Shown: in pieces, positions 22,101 to 34,007 of the stretch | Layout of the letters: each line of letters starts with the position of its first letter | Numbering within the stretch: the first letter of the stretch is position 1 | Origin: Hofstenia miamia | Taxonomy: Eukaryota > Xenacoelomorpha > Acoela | Assembly (NCBI GenBank): GCA_004352715.1 | Contig: SCFE01000096.1 | Coordinates: forward strand, 1,653,133-1,717,132 | Length of the DNA stretch: 64,000 nucleotides | Direction: 5' to 3' | Position numbers and translations under genes: made by a program | The notes under the pieces: generated by a model | Databases searched by the model: none | What the model was told of the DNA's origin: nothing | Seen by the model: only the letters and a program-made list of their open reading frames with translations

Positions 22101-22454
22101 GGAATATTAAAATTACTGTAAATTAAGAGATGCTGATCAGGCCTTTTCACTTTCTTCATTTTACAAAAGTTATTAAAATCTGAAATTCACAACTTGATTG
22201 CTTCTATCAAAGTAGTAGTATTCACACGATATTTGCTTGTAGAAGAGGGTTATAAATACAAATCAAAAGCAATGCTTCAACTACCAGATCAATAATAACC
22301 CCACTAGCAAAGTTAATTCCATTACCAAGCGAAATCACATTGAGGTTTAGATCAGAATGAGTTGCAATTAAATATCTACCATGCTGATGAATTTTTTTAT
22401 CAGCACGAGCAGCAATTACAAATTGAGAATATATATATATATATATATATATAT
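19200..22454 (-). mobile_element. CR1/Jockey-type LINE (family B), decayed, minus strand
   Basis: From high to low coordinates the minus strand encodes an AP-type endonuclease (22440 to about 21500), a linker and a reverse transcriptase. Its 3' end lies near 19200, next to a TA microsatellite; its 5' end is lost in the gap at 22455. It is inflated by 861 bases, because 19433-20292 and 20294-21153 are identical copies joined by one N (20293), which looks like an unmerged contig overlap. The true element is about 2.4 kb here. Confidence 0.85.
19223..22440 (-). pseudogene. LINE endonuclease plus reverse transcriptase, frameshifted, YADD deleted
   Basis: Endonuclease features are LIATHSDLNLN (22330-22370) and, after a frameshift, YSNFNIPEFDW and the SDHSLLYLQMQL catalytic histidine motif near 21900. 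RT features are the linker GCGSDRITNLF, KKYRPISILPKIS, then SPSQFGFIKRRS, motif A YTDFFKAFDKVDY and motif B SRVPQGSVLGPLLF. After INDLPSFCKKS the sequence jumps to KIVANLIEDLHTDINN in another frame, so the YADD segment is missing. The tail FEESTLTKKKLKTLFW closes the element. Frames change at least twice. The first part of the RT appears twice only because of the 860-bp duplicated join. Confidence 0.85.
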
Positions 22455-23454
22455 NNNNNNNNNNNNNNNNNNNNNNNNNNNNNNNNNNNNNNNNNNNNNN
22501 NNNNNNNNNNNNNNNNNNNNNNNNNNNNNNNNNNNNNNNNNNNNNNNNNNNNNNNNNNNNNNNNNNNNNNNNNNNNNNNNNNNNNNNNNNNNNNNNNNNN
22601 NNNNNNNNNNNNNNNNNNNNNNNNNNNNNNNNNNNNNNNNNNNNNNNNNNNNNNNNNNNNNNNNNNNNNNNNNNNNNNNNNNNNNNNNNNNNNNNNNNNN
22701 NNNNNNNNNNNNNNNNNNNNNNNNNNNNNNNNNNNNNNNNNNNNNNNNNNNNNNNNNNNNNNNNNNNNNNNNNNNNNNNNNNNNNNNNNNNNNNNNNNNN
22801 NNNNNNNNNNNNNNNNNNNNNNNNNNNNNNNNNNNNNNNNNNNNNNNNNNNNNNNNNNNNNNNNNNNNNNNNNNNNNNNNNNNNNNNNNNNNNNNNNNNN
22901 NNNNNNNNNNNNNNNNNNNNNNNNNNNNNNNNNNNNNNNNNNNNNNNNNNNNNNNNNNNNNNNNNNNNNNNNNNNNNNNNNNNNNNNNNNNNNNNNNNNN
23001 NNNNNNNNNNNNNNNNNNNNNNNNNNNNNNNNNNNNNNNNNNNNNNNNNNNNNNNNNNNNNNNNNNNNNNNNNNNNNNNNNNNNNNNNNNNNNNNNNNNN
23101 NNNNNNNNNNNNNNNNNNNNNNNNNNNNNNNNNNNNNNNNNNNNNNNNNNNNNNNNNNNNNNNNNNNNNNNNNNNNNNNNNNNNNNNNNNNNNNNNNNNN
23201 NNNNNNNNNNNNNNNNNNNNNNNNNNNNNNNNNNNNNNNNNNNNNNNNNNNNNNNNNNNNNNNNNNNNNNNNNNNNNNNNNNNNNNNNNNNNNNNNNNNN
23301 NNNNNNNNNNNNNNNNNNNNNNNNNNNNNNNNNNNNNNNNNNNNNNNNNNNNNNNNNNNNNNNNNNNNNNNNNNNNNNNNNNNNNNNNNNNNNNNNNNNN
23401 NNNNNNNNNNNNNNNNNNNNNNNNNNNNNNNNNNNNNNNNNNNNNNNNNNNNNN
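22455..23454. other. Assembly gap, 1000 N
   Basis: Exactly 1000 N beginning in a TA repeat; it hides the 5' end of the family B LINE. Confidence 0.95.
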
Positions 23455-24381
23455 ATATAGCACATTAATTGGACATACAATGGATATTATTGTGCTTAAC
23501 TATATGTCTACTTATGTCAATCTTATTAAATGAACATTCATTTTTCAAATTCCTGATACTAGTGTCAATTTCTTAAAATAAGCAGCCCAGTGACGTCAGA
23601 GCACCAGAATATCGAATTTTTTGGTCTCTTAATATTAAAGCATATGTAATCTATAGCTCTGCCAAGTTTCACTGCTTGGTAATGAATATAATTGATTTTA
23701 TAAAGAGTGCTGTTGGGCACTCCTCTATATTAAGAGAAAAGAAGCTCGGCTGAGATAGGGTTAAAGAGGGGGCTTTATCTCAAATTATTTTGAAAAACGC
23801 AAATTGTAAAATGGCAACCACTAATTGTGTTAATGTCCTTTATGTAATGACGATTTATCAAAATATATAATTTAGCGATAGACATTACCACTTATGTCGT
23901 TAACAACTTCTGTACACTGAAAAGTTGATGTATTAGCATTATGCAAATTGAAAGGAAGCAGTAACTATAAGAGACACAAAAAATTGTTTGCTGTGTGAAA
24001 TATTTGCATCTACATGCAGATGATGCAAATCGAATAGTAGAAATTTGAAGAAAAATTATCAACTTTAGATAAGGTATGCAATTAAGTGTTTTGGATAATT
24101 TTTTTGTAAAGGGGTTAGTCAACACATGTAAAGTATAAATATCAACTAATACCACTGATTTAAGTATTTCTCAGGGATAAAACTTCTTTTAACATGAAAT
24201 GTTCTTTAACATGTAATATAGATTGTGCACATTCGCTGTATTCAACTGCTTTGCACTTAGTTGTACATGGACTACAAATTTATTGGTGACAGTAATAATA
24301 AAATATAACATAGTCGTCTTTATTTTAGTGACATACTTTTCTATTCAGAATCATTAACGGTTATCGTCGAAAGAAAAAGTA
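23455..24381. other. Non-coding spacer
   Basis: About 930 AT-rich bases with no supported gene on either strand. A TGACGTCA site is at about 23590, too isolated to call a promoter. Confidence 0.4.
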
Positions 24382-27205
24382 CTAGCTAATAGTTGTTTGG
24401 GGTCTTTTTTACCCCAGTCTGACAAGCATAATGTAAATGATATTTAGGTGCTTTAAGGTTAATTTTTTCTGCAAACTTGAAATTGAAATCAATAATGTGT
24501 GACTTTGTGTTCACCCTATATCTTATTTAGTATTTTTATTTATTACCTACACCAAGGAGACAACAGTTTTCATCTCTGTTTGTCATCAAGATTTCTAAAA
24601 AAAGTATTGAATGGATCTTTATGAAATCTCGAGATATACTGGTGTAGCTTAGACATATAAGTTTTTAGACTGATCCCGATTTCCGTTTGGGAGCTAGAAC
24701 CAACTTTATGCACTTGTATTAGCAAAGCCACATTCATGGGGGCGTATATCATTGCAAAGAATGTTTCTTACAAGCTTACAAGCAAGGAAAATCTATATCA
24801 AATTCTCTGATTAAGCTCAAAAGAATTTTTACGAATTATACAATACTTTGTGTGCACCCATATATTTTAACCTGAATTTAAAAATTTTTTTATAATTTTT
24901 CATTCTTGGTTATTACAATGACAAAAAATAAGACAACTGCATCAGCTGTTGCATTTGTAGTTACAATTCCATGAGATTGGCATACAAAATTGTTGCATGT
25001 GCTTCACTTTACAGAAACCTTTCTATTAAGTGCTTGAGGACATGTTGCATATCGGACTCACTTTTTTTTTCATTGTATTCAAAATCCGAATTCTTCATTG
25101 AGGCAACAAATATCGTTGTTATACAAAAGGTAGTCACATCTCATAGCACAGCTCGGTCTAAGAATAAAAAACAATATTTTAATGTATAAACATGATCTCT
25201 TAAAATTTGAATATATAGCACCTGCCAAAATTTTAAAGAATTTTCATATACAAAAATCTTTCAACGACATGCTCTGGCCGAACACATTTAGGCGACCACG
25301 CACAATCAATAATTGTACCCGTAAACACACCAGATAGGGACAGGTGGTTTACTAATTTTCACAAAGCATGTTTCATCAAGATGCAAGAAAAGTTTTGCAA
25401 CATCTTTACTCTACTGGAACCACAGACCGCAAAAATTTCTCAAGATATCGGGTATAAACTCACAAACTGCAAAAAGTTGACTGAAACGAACACGCTAAGA
25501 AGGAACAAGGAAGTGGGCTTTACAAAACTCATTGATATCAACGGCTCATTTGAGTTCAAATTTTCAAGAAATCCATAACATAGCTGTCTCAACAACGACA
25601 CTTTCAAATACAAGGATCTGTAAAAAAAACTGCAAAAAATTGCCACTATTGGCACAAAAACAGAAAGTGGACCGGGTTAGCTTCTGTGAAAAATGGTCGC
25701 TGGATAGATTTTTTTCATAAAAGATGAGTCCATGTTCCAGCTGTATAGAAACAAAATTTCTCATTGGTCTACCACAGCCAAAACGCCTCTCAAGCCATCT
25801 CCAAAATTCTCCCAAAAATGCATGGTTCGGGGTCCTTTGAGTTATAAAAGTTCTTACCTGAAAATTGTGGAAGGAGGTACAGTAGACAGTTCAAAGTATA
25901 CTGATATTTTAGCAGAGTTTATCCTATTTGCGGACATGTGTTTTGCAGTGGCCTACCAACTCAACTAGCTTTCACCTATAGAAGAGAAAGAAAAATTCAA
26001 AAATATACAAAAACTGAAGCAATATTTGCTGAAGTTCAAAGAAAAAATTTACTCTCAGAATGCAGAATACTTTGATGGACTCAATTAAGGACAGATTTGT
26101 GAAATGTGTTCGCTCTAGAGGCAATATTGTGCAATTGTTTTACATAAGCTTTTAAGCTTTTAGAAAACATAATTTGCCATCGATTGATATAAATTTTGTT
26201 ACTGTAAGTGTTTCTGTTGCTAAGAGATTGAAAATATTCTGTTTCTCATATTTTTCACTGAAGCTATACAACGTATTTCCACATAATTTAGAGCATATAA
26301 TTGTGTATTTGTCAATGTAAGTATGGAAAATTCATATTACTTGTTTTCTTTCCTAATATTGTCACTGTGCTCATTGTAGCATGTAGGTTATCATAAGATA
26401 AAAGCATTATGAATAATTGTATTCTTGTACTATGTGAAATAACTTAGAATATCGGTTCACCATGAATTTGTAATTTTTCTCTTGAAATTTGTTGTTTGTA
26501 TCTTTCATTATCATCAATGTATCATAGCATACCTATTAATATGAATAAATGAAAAAACACTAAGTAAGACCAACGTCGACATTTTTTACTACTGGGTTAA
26601 AAAAACACTCTAAACAACGTAAAACAAGAAAAATTAGAAACTACAAATACCTCCCCAAGTATGATAGAGTAGCTTTGATTATGTCCCGCTATTACGCCTA
26701 CATCATTCAGATATTTTCTGTTGATAATCGTGCAAAATATTTTGAGGTAAATCAACGAATTTGATAAAGTGTTTCTTCGCTTGTAAAAAATCATTTTATG
26801 CATTGATATACGCCCCCTATGAATGTATATTTGCCACTGCAAGTGTATAAAGTTGACTCTAGCTGGCAGATGCAAATCGGGATCAGTCCGAAAATTTTAA
26901 TGAATCTAAGTTACACCAATATAGGCAATATCTCGAGATTTTTTTTCATAAAGATCCATTCAATGCTTTTTGGTAAATCTTGATGACAAACAGACAGACA
27001 TATAGTAAGACAAACAGAGGCGAAAATAATGTCTCCTTGATGAGGGTAGTGAATAAAAATCCAAATTAAGATGTAAATGTACACAAGCTCACACATTGAT
27101 TTCAATTTTAAATTTGCAAAAATATTAAGTTAAAAACACCAAATTAGCATTTGCATTGTGCTCTCCAGACTGGGGTAAAAAAGACCACAAACAACTTTCA
27201 CCTAG
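24382..27205 (+). mobile_element. Tc1/mariner element with about 400-bp terminal inverted repeats
   Basis: The ends read CTAGCTAATAGTTGTTTGG (left) and, reversed, CTAGGTGAAAGTTGTTTG (right), both bordered outside by TA (24380-24381 and 27206-27207). Inverted similarity continues inward through TCTTTTTTACCCCAGTCT and the block around ACTGATCCCGATTT to about 24780 on the left and 26785 on the right. The middle holds remnants of a Tc1-like transposase. Arms have diverged by substitutions and small indels, so the element is old. Confidence 0.85.
25370..26095 (+). pseudogene. Tc1-like transposase, frameshifted
   Basis: The pieces lie in different plus-strand frames. A helix-turn-helix end (STTTLSNTRICKKNCKKLP, then QKQKVDRVSFCEKW) is near 25575-25700. 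The first catalytic region, DESMFQLYRNKISHWSTT, is near 25723-25776, followed by KFSQKCMVRGPLSYK and LKIVEGGTVDSSKYTDIL to 25915. After a stop at 25966-25968 come LSPIEEKEKF and KEKIYSQNAEYFDGLN. The order matches Tc1/mariner. The QDNAPCH-type second aspartate segment is not visible, probably deleted. Centrally placed in the long-TIR element. Confidence 0.75.
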
Positions 27206-27362
27206 TATATAAATACTAAATTTAATTTAAGATGTGTTAGCCCTCTAGTGGATGAATTTAGTAGTGTAGGTGAAAAATTATTTTGAAATTATATTGACTT
27301 CATTTTACTTCCATTTCTGTTTGAAATCAAAGCTACCATAACTCATTATGAAAACTCTCTAA

Positions 27363-27509
27363 GGCCGCGCGCAAACGATACAATTTTCGTTGCTAAACCA
27401 ATTATTGCGAGCAATGTGATAGGATAGTTTTGAAATAATTTGAATTCTTCAATGTGATTTCTTATCTTAATTGGTTTCGCAACAAAAGTTGTGTCGTTAG
27501 CGCGCGGTC
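27363..27509. mobile_element. Harbinger-type MITE, 147 bp
   Basis: Inverted ends GGCCGCGCGCAAACGATACA and, reversed on the right, GACCGCGCGCTAACGACACA continue for about 46 bp with few mismatches. It is flanked by TAA on both sides (27360-27362 and 27510-27512). A 3-bp TWA duplication with GG-starting ends is typical of PIF/Harbinger. Confidence 0.75.
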
Positions 27510-27512
27510 TAA

Positions 27513-28907
27513 GCATCGAGAGTTCAATGACTTATATTTGTATGTTTTTTAAAGCAACATATTAAGGATTGAAGCCTATCATCATTAGACGAATTTTTTT
27601 TTCAAAATTCGCTAGATGGCGTCTTATCTTAAAGTATTAAATTAGTATGTAAAAACAAAGAGGAATTTGGTATTTAGAGCTATAGCACTTTTAATATTGC
27701 AATTTGTTTGCGTTACGAAACAATTATGAGTAAAATAGGCTTTGCTGCATGAATTGAGCCACTAAAATTCCAAATTGACCCAGTCAATGTTGAGCCAAAC
27801 GAGGGTAAATTTAGTAAAGGACTTTTCAAAAATTTGTTAGACTTTTCAAAATTATTGCTTTGTAGAGGTAATTCCAATTTGATATTTCTAAATTACGAAA
27901 CGAATTATGATTGGCGGGCGTCTTCTGGTGAACTTGCAGCTGTTTATTTTATTCTACTCAGTTCTGATCTTGGGACAAATCTGTTCAAATTATGCCAAAC
28001 ACCCGCAGTTTTACACTGCTTTAGGAATTTTCCGAGAGAATTATTAATAGGGTAAGTTTAGCTAGATATTAGAAAATACATAATAATTGATATTATGTTC
28101 ATAATATTTGAATTCATCAGACATATTTTCATTTCGAATATTCTACATAATCTTAAGGTAATACCAATTTGGTAAGCCCTCTTATTATATTACAGCTGCT
28201 TTTGCAAATAACTATGCTTAATTTGCAATTGTTCTTATTAATTATATATAGAATGAAGAATATCTTATTGTTTGGGAAAATGCCATGATTCCGTCTTTGG
28301 AGACAAAACGCAATTGTACATATACATTACTAAGATAAAGCTTTTTTAATTATAGTAGTTACTTAAATTAAAAGTTATTTAATGCTTGCACAAAAATTAC
28401 TACTAACTGATGATATAGTGATAATATATTAAACAATAAAATTAGGACATTATAAATTTAGAAGCGATGGTTATTTGGAAGCCATGCTCGGCTTAGCTTA
28501 CCTACATAGTATTTTTGCAAAAGCTAACGTTTTATTTATAAACCTTGTTGAAAAAATTACAAAAAAATTACATGGCAAGCAAGGTTATAATTTGCCACCA
28601 ATAACACAAACGTAATCAGAGCATATGAACTGATATACTAGCAGTATAAATCAATTGTAAATGTTTGTTTTTTAATTATATTCAACACTAAGGGCATTCT
28701 AAAATAATTATTACAGATTAAAAAGTAGGCTACATTGAGTGCATAGGTTTACAATTATTAGTGACTTATTTAAATTAATACAAATTGGCAGCTAAGAAGC
28801 TAGAATGACTTTAGTTTTCAAATGCTAAATATATCTCTAGCTTATATTTTGACTTTTCCAACGCGTGCCAGGCATGCTTGAACGCCCATACTTGGCTTTT
28901 ATATATG

Positions 28908-28910
<3 letters not shown>
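27513..28910. other. Non-coding spacer
   Basis: About 1.4 kb of AT-rich DNA with no supported gene. The short frame at 27834-28055 has no recognisable domain. Confidence 0.4.
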
Positions 28911-28938
<28 letters not shown>

Positions 28939-29829
28939 CACACCTAGGTACAGGCTTGTAAGTGTATATTGTTCAATTCACATGTGCATGTTATATAAAT
29001 TATAAATAAAATCATGAAAAATTTAAATACCCACCTAAAAAGTTCTTTTCAGATTGATAATGATAGTAAAGAACTTAATTGTAGCATAGTATTGTTGATA
29101 ATGTTCTCGAAGATCAAATTCATAGTATGTTAAAATTGTGCACCATTAAACATACAATTCGGAAAAAGCCAAGTCAAATTATAAAGGATGATTCTTTAAT
29201 AGCAATTCTATCAAAGAAACGAATTTTAGTTAAAGTTGGAAATTAGCATGAATAAATCATGTTAGAACAAAGCATATTTACGCATTTTAAGACTAAATTG
29301 AAAAGACAATTGCAAGCTATCACTATTGAGGAACTGTACATTGAAATGAAAAGACGTCTAACACCAATTAATCCTAGAATTAATGTAACCCCAAAATAGG
29401 CTACATCACTTAAGGGTTTCACCTCATGTTATAAATATAAGGATGATTACGACGATCCAATATTTTACTTAGGTCATTGTAGGTGATTTCCCCTCCCCTT
29501 AAAAACTATTCCCTCCCATAATTTGGTCGTGTATTATATATATATATATATACTGCATATATATACACACATGTTTTTCAATTGTTCCTATAGGTATTCA
29601 TAGTGAAGACTGAAATCGTTCAGTCCCATTCAGAAAAATTGATTTATTTCAATATTGCAGACCTCATATTGCCTAATTATAGTTTTACCTTATTTGTTCC
29701 GATTTATCAAGCTTTACTGTTGACACATGCTCATTTGATATTTGGCAACAACATACAAAACTTGTGCATTGGATAACAGCTTGTTCTAAGTATTTACTTT
29801 TAACAGTGAGTAGTGTATTTTGGTGCATA

Positions 29830-31237
29830 ATGTGCCGAGGGATATTACAGTGCCTCCTGATAATCGTTGGATGGAGTGCTTACCTCACCATGAATTCTTT
29901 GGTCAGTCAAACAACCTACATGGTGAACATTTTACCAGAAGGTTGGACGCTCCCCACCAATCTTCAGATAATCATTCAAATTGGAAATACTGCTCCTTTG
30001 ATTTTGATACTACTTCAGTGCAGTACAAAAAAAGTGATATCACTTACTTTAGTAGTTATGCTTTTTGCAAGTTTAGTTCAATCCATATTTTGGGATATTA
30101 CTTTTGGTTCAAACTATAGCATTGTTCTCTACTTCACAGTTCTTATAAATGCTCTATGCAGTTGTACCTGTTGTGTCTATTTTTACCTACTAATGTATGG
30201 ATTTCCAAGTATATATTTGTCAAGCATGCTGTTTGGGGATAGTTTCGGTGAAATTATTCCTTCTTTTTTCGGTATGATACAGAGCATAACAATCCGTAAC
30301 ATTACAACTGATAACTCAAAATTCTTTGAATATCCTTCATTTACCATCAGTCAGTATTTCCTTATCATATTCCTTTTTGTCATGGCAAGTAATATTGCTT
30401 ATTTTATAATCAATTGTTTTAAAGAAAAGCTCATACCACCAGAAGACTTAGAAGAGAATTCATATCAACACATTGAAGAATCTCCTACCCCATTGAATAT
30501 ATTAATTCTGTTCTTTTGGGCTGAATTACTCGTTGATGGGTTTCTACTGTCAATTCAAGTTTATACAACTGCTCCATATGGTACAATAGTTTACACATTG
30601 GCAGTGAACTTTATGTTGGTGGTAGACCCTATTGTTTGTTTTTCAACGTTTTTTTATCACTGTCGAAGTTCTATAATTGCTTGGATTTGTGGAGCAATAA
30701 TGTCAGTTACAGCACTGGCTTTATTTATGCTTAGCTTGACATGCTCTTCACNCTACCCCATTGAATATATTAATTCTGTTCTTTTGGGCTGAATTACTCG
30801 TTGATGGGTTTCTACTGTCAATTCAAGTTTATACAACTGCTCCATATGGTACAATAGTTTACACATTGGCAGTGAACTTTATGTTGGTGGTAGACCCTAT
30901 TGTTTGTTTTTCAACGTTTTTTTATCACTGTCGAAGTTCTATAATTGCTTGGATTTGTGGAGCAATAATGTCAGTTACAGCACTGGCTTTATTTATGCTT
31001 AGCTTGACATGCTCTTCACCCTTGTTTTTAACTTCACAGTTTTGGTTTCCTGGCTGCATCATACTAACTTGGATTATATTTACTTTTTGTGCTCGTCTGA
31101 TAAAAGTAATCGCTTGTAAACAATGCATGGAAACTAATTCACTGAAATGGTTTGGTTTTTGTTATCAAGCGGGACCAGCTGCTGGAGCAGCTCTAAGCTT
31201 TATTATTGTGAATATTCTGAAAATATATAAATGTTGA
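29830..31237 (+). CDS. Riboflavin transporter, SLC52 family (copy 1, split by a false join)
   Basis: Multi-pass plasma-membrane carrier for riboflavin. The probable start is ATG 29830 (MCRGILQCLLIIVGWSAYL), after a likely 5' UTR intron acceptor ending at 29806 (TTTACTTTTAACAG). SLC52 signatures are the N-terminal helix with GWSAYLTMNS, ILPEGWTLP, IQIGNTAPL, then SMLFGDS and the C-terminal helices to IVNILKIYKC. The frame breaks at a single N (30752), but 30485-30751 repeats as 30753-31019; collapsing those 267 bp restores one uninterrupted frame of about 380 codons. It resembles the intact paralogue at 51752-52921 along its whole length. TTTACC-rich membrane segments are typical, and no signal peptide is needed. 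Intact if the join is corrected. Confidence 0.85.
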
Positions 31238-31239
31238 AT

Positions 31240-32160
31240 TTATCTTGTGAAATTTTTTCAAAAACCTAAAACATTTCAATTTCTAAAAATAATCTACATA
31301 AGTTATACATATTACTCATACATTCACATCATGTGTCTATAAGAACAATTATTCACATCAAGATTTAATCTTGAATTGGCAAGTCTTTTTGTATTAAGAA
31401 CTAAAATAGCTTTTGTCAATTAACTAATATAGAGGGAGTAGCAATTTTTGGCGATGTCACCTGTTCAGGTAGTTAATTATAATTTGGCCTAGCTGCATGT
31501 TGTAATAGTACATAGAAAGGCATGCATTAAAAATAGGTTTCAAGTGTTTATTACGAAATGGCTGCGACCATCCGTAGGCGCTCCTTTGTGTAAAGATTTC
31601 ATTAAGCTAAGGCAAGATGCATTATCCTCACAAGGTATGAGAAAATACTTTCTTGGAATGACTAGAAAATTTAGTAGTAGAAAAATTACGATGAATATCA
31701 CATGTGCACTCAAAATATTGTCAATAAGAACAACGCGATTTACAAAAATATAAAAGTATACTCCTGGCTAAGGCGACTTCATTAATTTCGTTTGATAACG
31801 TAATCATGATTGTAAAACAAAGCCATTTATATTCGAATTGCTCTAGTTGGATTAAATTTGATGTCAATAAGAATTCTTTAACCCTATTTTGACTATTTAT
31901 ATTAACGTTACTGTAATTTTTTTCGATGAGAAATCTGATTTTTGAAAAATATTCAGATTCTTACAATAGCTAATGTTCAGGTAATGATTGGTCTAATGTC
32001 CAAGGAAATAACAACTACCTTATAATATTTTGTTTTCTGGAAAAAAAACAATATGAGAGCCCTGTTCAGGCACGCCATGCGCAAAGTCAGAAGTTATTGC
32101 GCCGCTGTAGAAACAATTCTCAATATTGGGTGTTTTCACATTTTAGATATCTTAGTTAGT
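31240..32160. other. Non-coding DNA downstream of SLC52 copy 1
   Basis: No supported gene; mirrored at 36860-37775. A short frame at 31544-31753 is identical in both arms but has no recognisable domain. Confidence 0.4.
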
Positions 32161-32164
32161 TTGT

Positions 32165-32318
32165 GTTATAAACGTTTAAAATTTTTTGTGGAAACAATCA
32201 CAGATTTTAAAATTTGTTTTAATCGTTGTTTTAATTCATTCCAGAGTCTAATAGCTGTATTAACAGAAGAATTTTTCTTCGAGCTTTTACGGAATAACAC
32301 TTGTTTGCATGTTTAAAA
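32165..32318 (-). pseudogene. LINE RT C-terminal fragment, left arm
   Basis: The minus strand reads FRKSSKKNSSVNTAIRLWNE followed by LKQRLKQILKSV, the conserved C-terminal block of CR1/Jockey-type RTs (compare SFLNTAINMWNELP at about 4970-5010). A short dead remnant without the polymerase core. The mirrored copy is at 36697-36850. Confidence 0.7.
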
Positions 32319-32319
32319 C

Positions 32320-33800
32320 ATGGGATGTTCTATACACTGTTTAAATTGTATTAAGTGTTTTTTACTGGTTTTGTTTAGTGTGTAAACTGAAAAATGATTG
32401 TTGATAAGTTTCTCATAATTCAATGTTTGCTTCTATATATGTCATAAGGGACATTTTAGTACCCTCAGATGAGTCTCTCTAAGAGTAAAAAAGCAATGTT
32501 TATTGCCATCTCTGTTCACAAGCATATGTTATTCGACCATGTTTAATGCATTTACAAAGCTTTTCCTCAATCAAAGGCTTAAAGTGAATTTTGAGGGCGC
32601 TAAGCATGGAATGCTTGAAACCAAATTTCAAAAGTAATCAGATTCATGGCACTCTGATTTTAATGCACAGCAATTTACATACTAAGGTAAATATCTAGAG
32701 CCTATCAATTTGAGAAACCATGCATAGAACATAAATTATGGGCCTCTGATGTTCTTGGCGATAATTGTGAGTAAAAACCGCGCATTTAAAAGTTCCAAAG
32801 ACCATAACATTTAGTAAGAACAACATATTCACAAACTATCGACTTAAAACACCTGAAATATCATTCTCTAAAGGTTGGCAAAATTTCATATGATTATTTA
32901 ATGGCATTAAATGGTTTTGAATAATGCTTAATACATGAAAAAAATATTCTGAGAGAATCAATTCTAAGGTTTTCACAGAATAACTACACAAAATATTCAA
33001 TAATTCGTATATAAATACCACCAGGGATAAATTATTCGTGAGCAGACTCAATATCACTTCATTTCTTCCAGCTTTTGACTTTCTTCAAGCTCTTAATTTT
33101 CTCACAGGAGGCTCTGATTGACCCACTGTTGCGCTGATTGTTTAACCTTTGCTAAATAACTTGAGAATGATAGCCAATGCCAGGACCAACTATATATAGT
33201 TGGTCCTGCCAATACTTACTTCTGATAAAACATTGAAATTTTAACAACAAAGAAATGACAAATAATAAGTCTTTTATAGTATGCTGGGGATATGCAAAGC
33301 CCCATGGACCCTGTGGGATGTGGTGAGATGTAGATCAAATCGCGGCCATTGGGCTTCATCGTGACTTGTGGTATCAACATTGTAATTCGTTGAAAGACAG
33401 TGATTTTAAATAACATCTTCATTGCAATTGTTTTAAATATTATAATATAAATATACTATTTATTTGCATTGTCTTCAATATTTAATACTATTTAGCGCAA
33501 ATTTTTCTCTTATATTTGCACCACTCACCAATTGGTATGAAAAAAGTAATTTCTTAACAAGCCTAAATTTTGTATAGACATTGTATATAATGCATGCATA
33601 AAATATTTTGAATAAATCTGAGTAAAAATAAATTTCTGTATATTAAGGTTATAATTATACATTTTTAACGTCATATATGTGCACTACTAAATTATTTAGC
33701 AGTATATGTATATATATAGCACCTGGCTGGTACTATCATTATTAGTATTTCTAATTTTTGTGTATAATTTTTGAAGGATAGGGAAATTTAGAGTTTAATT
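32320..33800. other. Non-coding DNA within the left arm
   Basis: No supported gene. Contains a 24-bp palindrome, GGACCAACTA then TATAGTTGGTCC, near 33182-33207, mirrored near 35810-35835. Confidence 0.4.
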
Positions 33801-33806
33801 AGAACA

Positions 33807-33983
33807 ATGAGTATTGACTCAAACATTACCAATGTAATATGCAAGACTTGCAAACATTCAATAGATGATTCAAAATTTTTCGAATGTGTAATGTGTAAAA
33901 AGACTCTTCATTTCACTAAGAAATGTACTGGTTTCCCAACCACCTGCTTGGATGTTATCAATAACTATAGTAACACTTACTAA
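33807..33983 (+). CDS. PHD-like zinc finger ORF, probably LINE ORF1 fragment (left arm)
   Basis: ATG at 33807 opens a 58-codon frame with CKTC, then ECVMCKKTLHF and KKCTGF. The C-x2-C, C-x2-C, H, C order is that of a PHD-type zinc finger. The closing C-x2-C pair appears in another frame just downstream (LTLCSSCVD, to 34007), so either a one-base shift or a splice is involved. PHD-like fingers ending in KCTG are common in ORF1 proteins of CR1-type LINEs, so this is probably the start of such an element running into the gap. A host PHD gene is the alternative. Confidence 0.5.
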   Translation: MSIDSNITNVICKTCKHSIDDSKFFECVMCKKTLHFTKKCTGFPTTCLDVINNYSNTY

Positions 33984-34007
33984 CCCTTTGCTCGAGCTGT
34001 GTAGATG

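Larger units (their letters stand above)
28935..34007 (+). repeat. Left arm of a large inverted repeat (about 5.1 kb)
   Basis: Reverse-complement match to 35008-40092. The two arms meet at a 1000-N gap, and coordinates mirror exactly (sum 69015) from the gap out to the single-N joins. The left arm starts at a TA microsatellite near 28914-28938. Contents from outside in: SLC52 gene, non-coding DNA, a LINE 3' fragment and a PHD-like ORF. Confidence 0.9.

Noticed and set aside
31544-31753. Short ORF identical in both arms of the inverted repeat
   Set aside because: Identity follows from the duplication; no domain or coding signature.
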